Assembly: GCA_025997615.1 (NCBI GenBank)
Contig: BNUV01000107.1
Span: forward strand, 1 to 7,979
Reading direction: 5' to 3'
Length of the DNA: 7,979 nt
Origin: Spirochaetia bacterium
Lineage (GTDB): Bacteria > Spirochaetota > Spirochaetia > Treponematales > Breznakiellaceae
In this document: one piece after another, positions 1-5,597 of the stretch
Layout of the letters: each line of letters begins with the position of its first letter
Numbering within the stretch: the first letter of the stretch is position 1
Made by a program: the position numbers and the translations under genes
The notes under the pieces: generated by a model
Databases searched by the model: none
Seen by the model: only the letters and a program-made list of their open reading frames with translations
Told to the model about the DNA's origin: nothing

Positions 1-81
1 AAAAGCACTCTGGAAAATAATTCAACCCCGGTCAATGAGGAGACTCTCCGGATGATCATAGCGGCGGCCAAAAAAAAGTAG
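1..81 (+). CDS. C-terminal end of an unidentified protein (partial)
   Basis: The first frame is open from the window edge to a TAG at 79-81, giving 26 residues that end in PVNEETLRMIIAAAKKK. The tail looks like a short amphipathic helix with a basic end, which is plausible for a real protein C-terminus. The fragment is too short to assign a family. It reads in the same direction as arfB, 77 bp upstream of it, so the two could share a transcript. No terminator hairpin is visible between them. Confidence 0.45.
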   Translation, partial: KSTLENNSTPVNEETLRMIIAAAKKK

Positions 82-158
82 AGCCGATTATTTTTATATA
101 AAAGCATTCAGAAGGCCGGGACTTTTCGCATCCTCTCACCACATGATATTCTGACATC

Positions 159-581
159 ATGGACGTTTTGCTTTTACATCAATCCATTCACGCCGCTGCG
201 GAAATTACCCACTCACGGGCCGGCGGTCCCGGCGGGCAGAATGTCAACAAGGTCAACACCAAGGTTACCCTGCGGCTCCGGCTGGGGGATCTGGACGGGC
301 TTTCCGAGGCGGAGCAAAAACGCCTACGGGATAGTCTGGCTTCCCGCATCACCAATGATGATGAGTTGGTCATCGCCGCCTCTGAGGAGAGGTCCCAGCG
401 GAGCAACCTGGAACGGGCATTTTCCCGGGCTGAGGCCCTGATCAGCGCCGCAGCCCGGCTCCCCAAACACCGCCGCCCCACAAAGCCTTCCCGGGCGGCC
501 CGTGAACGGCGGCTGGAGTCAAAACAGCGTCAGGGGCAGAAAAAGTCCGGCAGGCGTTTCAGCCCCGGGGAAGAGCTCTAA
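159..581 (+). CDS. arfB: Alternative ribosome-rescue peptidyl-tRNA hydrolase ArfB (YaeJ family)
   Basis: ArfB releases nascent chains from ribosomes stalled at the ends of broken mRNAs by hydrolysing the peptidyl-tRNA ester in the P site. The 140-residue product matches the usual length of ArfB, far shorter than RF1/RF2. The catalytic GGQ lies at residues 25-27, inside SRAGGPGGQNVNKVNT. The mid-domain has the family-like stretch EERSQRSNLERA. The tail is strongly basic from about residue 104 to 135 (KHRRPTKPSRAARERRLESK); in the family this tail enters the empty mRNA channel. The ATG at 159 is the first possible start after an in-frame TGA at 144-146. No good Shine-Dalgarno sequence precedes it, so initiation may be weak. 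A class I release factor is excluded by the small size and the absence of codon-recognition domains. Confidence 0.93.
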   Translation: MDVLLLHQSIHAAAEITHSRAGGPGGQNVNKVNTKVTLRLRLGDLDGLSEAEQKRLRDSLASRITNDDELVIAASEERSQRSNLERAFSRAEALISAAARLPKHRRPTKPSRAARERRLESKQRQGQKKSGRRFSPGEEL

Positions 582-587
582 AAAAAG

Positions 588-612
588 CCCCTGAAACCGG
601 GGTTTCAGGGGC
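588..612 (-). terminator. Intrinsic terminator downstream of flgM
   Basis: A perfect 11-bp inverted repeat (GCCCCTGAAAC / GTTTCAGGGGC) with a 3-nt loop lies between the convergent arfB and flgM genes. Read on the minus strand the hairpin is followed at once by a run of seven T, the classic Rho-independent form, so it should end the flgM transcript. On the plus strand it is followed by ATAAAATG with no T-run, so it would be a weaker stop for arfB. It begins only a few bases after the arfB stop codon. Coordinates may be off by one base. Confidence 0.78.
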
Positions 613-633
613 ATAAAATGTGCGCTTTGAGGC

Positions 634-918
634 CTATATACCGAAGGCTTCCATGATTTTGTCCGCCGTGGCCCCGATGATCCGGTCGTTCAAATAGGAC
701 GGATCGTTGATTTTTGCTTTAAGTTCGGCGACCCGGTCCGCCCGCACATCCGGAGCGGCGGAAACCAGCTCAATGGCATGATAGAGGGCGCTCTTTTCCA
801 CCGCCTCGGAAGAGAAGCTGATGGAATCGGTTTTTGCGGCCGGATTTACCTGGCTGACCCGTCCGGACTTTTTGCCGGGCTGAATGGGGTCTATGTAATT
901 TACCCTGTCAATCGTCAT
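634..918 (-). CDS. flgM: Negative regulator of flagellin synthesis FlgM (anti-sigma-28 factor)
   Basis: FlgM binds the flagellar sigma factor FliA (sigma-28) in the cytoplasm and keeps it inactive. In well-studied bacteria it is exported once the hook-basal body is complete. The 94-residue product has the family features: a short N-terminal MTIDRVNYIDPIQPGKKSG segment, a Ser/Asp-rich linker (TDSISFSSEAVEKS), and a C-terminal sigma-binding half with the conserved stretch DRVAELKAKINDPSYLNDRII. The ATG at 918 has a good Shine-Dalgarno sequence (AGGTAGGA, 924-931) five bases upstream. The gene lies 54 bp downstream of rsmI on the same strand, with its own sigma-28-like promoter in the gap and a terminator just after it. 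It can therefore be transcribed alone. The overall sequence style resembles treponemal FlgM proteins. Confidence 0.95.
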   Translation of the reverse strand: MTIDRVNYIDPIQPGKKSGRVSQVNPAAKTDSISFSSEAVEKSALYHAIELVSAAPDVRADRVAELKAKINDPSYLNDRIIGATADKIMEAFGI

Positions 919-939
919 AACTATCCTACCTGTCCTTAA

Positions 940-967
940 TTATCGGCAAATACCTGTTAATAGTTTA
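940..967 (-). promoter_or_regulatory. Sigma-28 (FliA)-type promoter for flgM
   Basis: On the minus strand, within the rsmI-flgM gap, there is an exact GCCGATAA at 947-940, the consensus sigma-28 -10 element. Upstream is TAAACTAT at 967-960, which matches 6 of 8 positions of the -35 consensus TAAAGTTT, including all of the core TAAA. The spacer between the 8-mers is 12 nt (16 nt counted from TAAA), one longer than the enteric optimum but within the tolerated range. Transcription should start near position 933, leaving a leader of about 15 nt that just includes the flgM ribosome-binding site. Sigma-28 control of flgM is established in enteric bacteria; its operation here is inferred from the sequence. 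Confidence 0.72.
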
Positions 968-972
968 ACACC

Positions 973-1665
973 TTAATCCGCTTTATTGCTAGATACGAAA
1001 ACCGAAAACTCACCAATTTGTTCATTTTTTTCGGCAAAATACCGGCGAACCTCCACGGCAGACCCCCTGATATACTCTTCGTGGACCTTGGTCATCTCCC
1101 GGCCCACACAAACATACCGTTCTCCATCAAATTCGGCTAGATCTTCCAAAAGCTTAAGTACCCTGAAGGGAGATTCGTAGAGGACAAAGGCCGTTTCCCC
1201 CGCCAGCAGCTCCCTGAGCCGTGCCCTCCGCCGGCCCGGTTTTGGGGATAAAAAGCCCTCAAAAAGCACGTTTTTGTCCCTGCCCCCGGACACACTGACC
1301 AGGCTGGCAAAGGCCGATGCTCCCGGTACGGGGATAACCTGGTGCCCCGCCGCCGCCGCCGCCCGGGCCAGCGCCGCTCCGGGATCGCTTAAGGCCGGGG
1401 TTCCCGCATCGCTGGCATAGGCCACGGAAAGACCCTCATTCAGGGCCGAAATGACCTTTTCGGCGGCAAAAGTTTCATTTTGGGATCGGCAGGAGAGCAT
1501 TTTTACGCTGATCCCGAAATGACTGAGGAGTTTCAGGGTCCGGCGGGTATCTTCGCAGGCCACGAGGCCGACGGATTTAAGAATTTCCACCGCCCGGAAG
1601 CTCAAATCCCCCAAATTCCCAATCGGCGTGCCGATAATATATAAAATTGCCACTTGCTTTAGCAT
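973..1665 (-). CDS. rsmI: 16S rRNA (cytidine(1402)-2'-O)-methyltransferase RsmI, short form
   Basis: RsmI transfers a methyl group from S-adenosylmethionine to the 2'-O of C1402 in 16S rRNA, near the P-site decoding region. The 230-residue protein has the signature motifs of the tetrapyrrole methylase-like fold: LYIIGTPIGNLGDLSFRAV near the N-terminus (residues 8-26), VACEDTRRTLKLLSHFGI, then YASDAGTPALSDPG, the VIPVPGASA loop, and FVLYESPFR. The C-terminus stops at the end of the methylase fold, whereas the E. coli protein is about 286 residues with an extra C-terminal helical domain; that domain is missing. The ATG at 1665 keeps the conserved N-terminus but lacks a visible Shine-Dalgarno; a GTG four codons later (1653) is the only close alternative. 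The gene diverges from 1699 across a 33-bp gap and lies upstream of flgM. Confidence 0.95.
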   Translation of the reverse strand: MLKQVAILYIIGTPIGNLGDLSFRAVEILKSVGLVACEDTRRTLKLLSHFGISVKMLSCRSQNETFAAEKVISALNEGLSVAYASDAGTPALSDPGAALARAAAAAGHQVIPVPGASAFASLVSVSGGRDKNVLFEGFLSPKPGRRRARLRELLAGETAFVLYESPFRVLKLLEDLAEFDGERYVCVGREMTKVHEEYIRGSAVEVRRYFAEKNEQIGEFSVFVSSNKAD

Positions 1666-1682
1666 AGATGGAAAAGTAGAAT
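1654..1682 (+). promoter_or_regulatory. Possible sigma-70 promoter for the 1699-3209 gene pair
   Basis: TTGCTT (1654-1659) and TAGAAT (1677-1682) are separated by 17 nt just upstream of the ATG at 1699. The -10 matches 5 of 6 consensus bases but the -35 only 3 of 6, and part of the element lies inside the first codons of the divergent rsmI. It is the best candidate seen for driving this gene pair, but the match is modest and could be chance. Confidence 0.27.
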
Positions 1683-1698
1683 TTGGAAAGCGGGGATC

Positions 1699-2142
1699 AT
1701 GGGACTGTATATTCAGATTTTTTCATTAATTGCGACAGGGATTTTCCTTCTCTGGTTCGGATATACCCTGTTTTTCCGCTGGGCTTCGTCCGGCGGCGGG
1801 AAAAAAGAGCGGTTTGGACAGTCCTGGCTGCAGAAACAGCCTGAGGTATTCCAACACGGCTACGCCGGGGCGGCACAGACCTGTCCGGTTTGCGCTGCAA
1901 AACTCCCCAGCGGGGAGCTGGTAAAATCCACCGCCTTTCCTTCGTTTAACGGCAAAGACCGGCTTATGCACATCCAGGGCTGTCTCTACTGCCTCAGCGG
2001 GGAACGGGACCGGATATGCCCGGTCTGCGGGGCCATCCTCAACACCGACGAAATCCTCATCTCCCGCATATTCGAGCGGCCCTTCCGCAACCCCCACGTC
2101 CATGTTTTGGGCTGCAACCGCTGCCGGAAAATGGGCCTATGA
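1699..2142 (+). CDS. Membrane-anchored protein with tandem zinc ribbons
   Basis: I do not recognise a named family. The 147-residue protein has one N-terminal membrane helix (about residues 5-26), followed by basic residues (R27, K35, K36, R38). By the positive-inside rule the rest is probably cytoplasmic. The remainder holds two copies of the same module: C62-P-V-C65 closing with H91-I-Q-G-C95-L-Y-C98, and C107-P-V-C110 closing with H135-V-L-G-C139-N-R-C142. The spacing between the inner cysteines is 30 and 29 residues. Both copies also share an xLxxxExLxxS stretch after the first cysteine pair. Each module should bind one zinc ion through four cysteines. The ATG at 1699 is weakly supported by GGGG a few bases upstream. 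The stop overlaps the start of the following lipoprotein gene by 4 nt (ATGA), implying translational coupling. A metal-binding or protein-interaction role is likely; an enzymatic role is not indicated. Confidence 0.78.
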   Translation: MGLYIQIFSLIATGIFLLWFGYTLFFRWASSGGGKKERFGQSWLQKQPEVFQHGYAGAAQTCPVCAAKLPSGELVKSTAFPSFNGKDRLMHIQGCLYCLSGERDRICPVCGAILNTDEILISRIFERPFRNPHVHVLGCNRCRKMGL

Positions 2143-3209
2143 AATTAAGTTTGCCGCCCCCGGTGGTTGTTTTTCCGGGCCTTGCCGCGGCAATCCTTCT
2201 TTTGGGGGCCGCCGCCTTTTTTTCCGGCTGTTACACCCTTACCCAGGGCTCCGCCATGCTGGGCTATCTGAACCGGGCCGTCCCCCTGGAGGAAGTCCCG
2301 GACGAGGTTTTTACAGCCCGTATTCAGGATATACGCCGTTTTGCCCGGGAGGATCTGGGTCTCCGGGATACCCCCAATTATACCAAATACGTGGAGATAG
2401 ACCGGGATTATTTGGCGGCCATTGTGAGCGCCAGCGCCAAAGATTCGTTTACCACATACCACTGGTGGTTTCCCGTGGTGGGTTCGGTGCCCTACAAGGG
2501 CTTTTTTGAGGTAAAAGGCGCCCGGAAAGAGGCCGAAAAGCTCCGCAAAAAGGATTTGGATGTCTGGGTCCGCCAGGTGGATGCCTTTAGTACCCTTGGC
2601 TGGTTCAAAGATCCCCTTTATTCCTACATGAAAAACTATTCCGTCCACGCTTTAGCGGATCTTATCATCCACGAAACCCTTCATGCCACAATTTATCTTC
2701 CCAGCCAGAGCCAATTTAACGAAGAACTGGCGGAATTCATCGGCAGTCAGGGCGCCCGGCTCTATGTGGAAAAAATATTCGGCCCTGATTCGGAGGAATA
2801 TCAAAATATTGATGGTACCAAAAACGATCAGGCGGCGTTTATCGCCTTTATCCAGGGCCTTATCGCCGAGCTGGATGCCCTTTACCAAAGCCCCTTGAAC
2901 GGCCCGGGGGGCAGGGAAGAAAAGCTGGTAAAAAAAGAAGAAATTATCCGCGCTGCCCAGATCCGTTTCGACGCCGAATATGACGATCTTTTCCAAAGTG
3001 ATAACTACCGCGGCTTTTCCCGGATGACCATCAACAATGCCTATCTCGATCTTTACCGTCTTTATTACGCCGGAGCTTCCTGGCTGGAGGATCTCTACAA
3101 CCGTTCCGGCCGCAATCTCCCCCGGTTTATCGCCGCCGCAAAAACCATCACCAAAAAAGGCGGCCCGCCCCGGACCCAACTGGAAAAAGCCCTGGGATTG
3201 GTTTATTGA
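2139..3209 (+). CDS. Lipoprotein, predicted zinc aminopeptidase (COG4324/PF10023-like)
   Basis: The 356-residue product is a probable envelope metallopeptidase. It begins with a lipoprotein signal: K2, a long hydrophobic stretch (residues 9-28) and a lipobox FSGC with lipidated Cys31, a loose box of the kind spirochaetes accept. The zinc-binding HEXXH motif is HETLH at residues 178-182. It is followed by NEELAEF at 194-200, whose glutamates could supply the third ligand as in gluzincins. The stretch HETLHATIYLPSQSQFNEELAEFIGSQGA resembles the predicted aminopeptidase family, although no activity can be shown from sequence. A longer frame opens at 2016, but its first 41 residues only read through the upstream gene. 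The ATG at 2139 gives the signal peptide and a 4-nt ATGA overlap with the zinc-ribbon gene, so it is the real start. The substrate is unknown. Confidence 0.86.
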   Translation: MKLSLPPPVVVFPGLAAAILLLGAAAFFSGCYTLTQGSAMLGYLNRAVPLEEVPDEVFTARIQDIRRFAREDLGLRDTPNYTKYVEIDRDYLAAIVSASAKDSFTTYHWWFPVVGSVPYKGFFEVKGARKEAEKLRKKDLDVWVRQVDAFSTLGWFKDPLYSYMKNYSVHALADLIIHETLHATIYLPSQSQFNEELAEFIGSQGARLYVEKIFGPDSEEYQNIDGTKNDQAAFIAFIQGLIAELDALYQSPLNGPGGREEKLVKKEEIIRAAQIRFDAEYDDLFQSDNYRGFSRMTINNAYLDLYRLYYAGASWLEDLYNRSGRNLPRFIAAAKTITKKGGPPRTQLEKALGLVY

Positions 3210-3220
3210 AAAATTATTGA

Positions 3221-3249
3221 TTGACCTCTATGGTCGTGGAGCTTATATT
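3221..3249 (+). promoter_or_regulatory. Sigma-70-type promoter for the secreted protease gene
   Basis: TTGACC (3221-3226, 5 of 6 consensus) and TATATT (3244-3249, 5 of 6) are separated by an ideal 17-nt spacer in the 75-bp gap between the lipoprotein and protease genes. Transcription would start near 3256, and the leader carries a strong AAGGAG ribosome-binding site (3273-3278) six bases before the ATG at 3285. This makes the protease gene, and probably the two close downstream genes, an independently started transcription unit. A second TATAGT lies at 3253-3258 but has no matching -35. Confidence 0.62.
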
Positions 3250-3284
3250 AGGTATAGTGCTTTTCGCTAAATAAGGAGCAAATA

Positions 3285-5045
3285 ATGTATCGCCGCTTAC
3301 TTTGTATCCTGGTATTGACGTTTACCGTTGCCGTTTTCGGCTTTAGCCAGGCCAGCGCCCTTAGGGATTATGTGGGGTCGGTCAGCATAGGTTTTCATCC
3401 CGATGTGGAGTCTTACATGAAAAAGACCCGCGAAAATATGCAGAAACGGGGCTATACTAATTCGGTCAAGGCTATTGATAATTATCTCAAGGGCCTTCGG
3501 GGCTCCGGTTTCGTCTTTGTGGATGACCAGGGGAAGAATTATCTGCTTACAAACCACCACGTTATTGAACAATCCAACACCCTTTCGGTGGTTTTTGAGA
3601 AGCAGGATGGTACCAAAACCCGGTATGATGAGCTTAAAGTAGTCATGGCTGATGAAGATAAAGACATTGCCCTGCTGGCCTTTTCGGGGAAACCTTTTAC
3701 CCAGGGGCTGGCTTTTAATACCACCCTTGTTGATGACGGAGATACGGTTTTTGCGGCGGGCTTCCCCGGGTTGGGAGGCACCATTGCCCTGTGGCAGTTC
3801 ACCCAGGGCACCGTTTCCAATGCCGTAGCCCGGCTTCCCAAAAATGACGAGGGGGAAACCATAGGCCCGTATATCCAGCATACTGCCCAGATCGATCCGG
3901 GGAATTCCGGCGGCCCTCTGTTAGCTGCGGCGGCGGATGTGCCCACCGGGTATGCGGTGGCGGGGATAAACACCATGAGCGCCCTGTTTCATCAGGCGGC
4001 CAATTATGCCATCCCCATCGCCGATGTACAGGCATTCCTGAATATCGCCTTGGGAAAGGAACCGGTGAACGACCGGGAGCTGTTGGAAAAAAGGGTGAAT
4101 GCTTTTGTTAAGGGCATCAATGTTCCGCGGTCGGTGTACGGCCATATCGCCGAATACCTTACCAGTGCCTGTACGGCGGCAAACGCCGAATACGCCATAT
4201 CGGAACTGCTGGACAGAGGTTCCAAGTCTCAGGTAGAGAACATCGATGGAATTTTCGGTAACAGCCCGGTGGACGGGATGAGTGCCGCCGTGGGCTGGCT
4301 TATAGAAAATTCGATGCGGCCCAAGAGCGGCTATATCAAAATCAGCCTGGAGTCGATAAACGCCAATAACAACGACGGCTACACAGTGGTGTTTCAGGTG
4401 AACGGCGCTTCGGTAAGCTCCGAATGGGCAAAGGAATGGGGCATTTGGCGGCTTGACCGGTTTGGCGATGCCGTGGCGGGGGATAAAACCCTCTTGGCTA
4501 AAAAAGAAGATCAGAAAAAACAGGGTGAAAATCTGCGGACCGAACCTAATCTTTACATTTCCGCCGGTTTCACCTATCTTCTTGATCCCGGTATGCCCGC
4601 TTTCAATCTGTCTCTTAAAGGCTGGGGCGGCGTTACCGGATGGGCCTTGCGGCTTATCAGCACCGGGGGCGATTTTACCGCCTTTGACTTTGCGGGCGGT
4701 ATCTATATCCCCATCAGGGCCGGCGGTATAGCCTTTGTTCCTTACGGAGAGCTGGGATTGTCTTTTGCCTTTGGTGATAAGGTATTCAGCCTCATGGGGC
4801 CGGATATGGGGATTGTTTTTGAGGGCGGCCTTAAGTTCACCACGGCGGCGGTTCCCGGACTGTACTTCCAGGCCGGCTATCATTATAACTTGTCTATCTG
4901 GGACGCCATTTTTGGGAGCGCGGTAAATGATTCTTATAATCCTTATTCCCCTGACTACGACAGTTATGCGGAGTATATCAAGGCCCGGAACTACTGGGGC
5001 CATTATAATTCGTTCCTGATGTTCGCCGTGGGATATGCTTTTTAG
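3285..5045 (+). CDS. Secreted trypsin-like serine protease with C-terminal outer-membrane beta-barrel
   Basis: The 586-residue protein appears to be an exported protease tethered to the outer membrane. Residues 1-25 form a signal peptide with a classical cleavage site ASA|L. Residues about 70-255 form a trypsin/HtrA-like fold with a complete triad: His92 in LLTNHHVIE, Asp127 in DEDKDIALL and Ser208 in DPGNSGGPL. No PDZ domain is evident. Residues about 258-425 are a linker region I do not recognise. Residues about 426-586 are rich in alternating hydrophobic and aromatic strands; I count roughly eight, and the last residue is Phe in FAVGYAF, the usual signal of an outer-membrane beta-barrel. 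The length suits an eight-strand OmpA/OmpX-sized barrel. The start is fixed by AAGGAG at 3273-3278 and the signal peptide. The chromate-transporter genes follow after only 9 bp and may be co-transcribed. The protease call is firm; the barrel is inferred from pattern. Confidence 0.88.
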   Translation: MYRRLLCILVLTFTVAVFGFSQASALRDYVGSVSIGFHPDVESYMKKTRENMQKRGYTNSVKAIDNYLKGLRGSGFVFVDDQGKNYLLTNHHVIEQSNTLSVVFEKQDGTKTRYDELKVVMADEDKDIALLAFSGKPFTQGLAFNTTLVDDGDTVFAAGFPGLGGTIALWQFTQGTVSNAVARLPKNDEGETIGPYIQHTAQIDPGNSGGPLLAAAADVPTGYAVAGINTMSALFHQAANYAIPIADVQAFLNIALGKEPVNDRELLEKRVNAFVKGINVPRSVYGHIAEYLTSACTAANAEYAISELLDRGSKSQVENIDGIFGNSPVDGMSAAVGWLIENSMRPKSGYIKISLESINANNNDGYTVVFQVNGASVSSEWAKEWGIWRLDRFGDAVAGDKTLLAKKEDQKKQGENLRTEPNLYISAGFTYLLDPGMPAFNLSLKGWGGVTGWALRLISTGGDFTAFDFAGGIYIPIRAGGIAFVPYGELGLSFAFGDKVFSLMGPDMGIVFEGGLKFTTAAVPGLYFQAGYHYNLSIWDAIFGSAVNDSYNPYSPDYDSYAEYIKARNYWGHYNSFLMFAVGYAF

Positions 5046-5054
5046 GGTTTGCCG

Positions 5055-5597
5055 GTGAGGGAATTATTCGGGCTCTTCCTTACCTTTGTAAAGCTCGGGT
5101 GTATTACCTTCGGCGGCGGGTATGCCATGGTCCCGGTGCTGGACCGGGAGATTATCCGCAAAAGGGGATGGACTACCATGGACGAGGTGATGGATTACTA
5201 CACCATCGCCCAGGTGACGCCGGGCATTATCGCCGTTAATGTTTCGACTTTTATCGGTTTCAAACGCAAGGGGATTCCCGGCGGCATTATCGCCACCATA
5301 GGCTTTATTTTGCCGGGGGTCTGCCTTATGTCCATCGTTGCCATCTGCCTTAAAAATTTTGCCGATATTCCCGCAGTGCAGCACGCCTTTGCCGGTATCC
5401 GGGTAGCAGTGGGAGCGTTAATCGTTGACACGGTGATAAAAATGGTCAAGGGCGTTTTTAAGGACATTGGTGCGGTGATTGTTTTTCTGGCCGCCCTTAT
5501 TCTTCAGGCGGTCTGGGGTTTTTCCCCGGTGCTGGTAGTTCTGGCCGCGGGGCTTATGGGCTTTTTTGTTTACCGGCCTAAAAGAAGCGCATCATGA
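5055..5597 (+). CDS. Chromate transporter family protein, first half-size subunit
   Basis: This is a monodomain (short-chain) member of the CHR family of inner-membrane anion transporters; characterised members export chromate, but many homologues have unknown substrates. The 180-residue protein is hydrophobic with about five to six membrane segments. It shows the family signatures FGGGYAMVPVL (residues 19-29) and QVTPGIIAVNVSTFIGF (residues 53-69). The GTG at 5055 is preferred because AGGG (5044-5047) lies seven bases upstream; a TTG at 5049 would have only one base of spacing. The gene begins 9 bp after the protease stop and overlaps the second CHR gene by 4 nt (ATGA). Two half-size CHR proteins encoded side by side normally act together, probably as an antiparallel pair. 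Confidence 0.92.
   Translation: MRELFGLFLTFVKLGCITFGGGYAMVPVLDREIIRKRGWTTMDEVMDYYTIAQVTPGIIAVNVSTFIGFKRKGIPGGIIATIGFILPGVCLMSIVAICLKNFADIPAVQHAFAGIRVAVGALIVDTVIKMVKGVFKDIGAVIVFLAALILQAVWGFSPVLVVLAAGLMGFFVYRPKRSAS

Noticed and set aside
83..90. GCCGATTA followed by a T/A-rich stretch upstream of arfB, a possible sigma-28 or sigma-70 promoter.
   Set aside because: The expected -35 position holds GC-rich coding sequence with no TAAA or TTGACA-like element, so there is no two-part support.
1630..1637. A second exact GCCGATAA, on the plus strand upstream of the zinc-ribbon gene, suggesting another sigma-28 promoter.
   Set aside because: It lies inside the codons for the conserved IIGTP motif of rsmI, which explains the sequence. 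The upstream -35 candidate (CAAATTCC) matches only 4 of 8 positions and the spacing is short.
2016..2138. An upstream extension of the aminopeptidase frame adding 41 residues.
   Set aside because: The extension is a Pro/Arg-rich read-through of the zinc-ribbon gene in another frame and would bury the lipoprotein signal. The ATG at 2139 explains both the signal and the gene overlap.
2652..3179. A 175-codon minus-strand frame opposite the aminopeptidase gene.
   Set aside because: It is antisense to a gene with an HEXXH motif and lipoprotein signal, has a low-complexity composition and shows no independent start signal.
3223..3235. A small inverted repeat GACC-TCTAT-GGTC over the -35 of the protease promoter, a possible operator.
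   Set aside because: Arms of only 4 bp with no extension are expected often by chance; no repressor gene or second copy supports it.
3921..5003. A 360-codon open frame on the minus strand opposite the protease gene.
   Set aside because: The plus-strand gene has a signal peptide, a catalytic triad and a ribosome-binding site. The antisense frame has no recognisable motif and its composition is what high-GC codon bias gives opposite a real gene.
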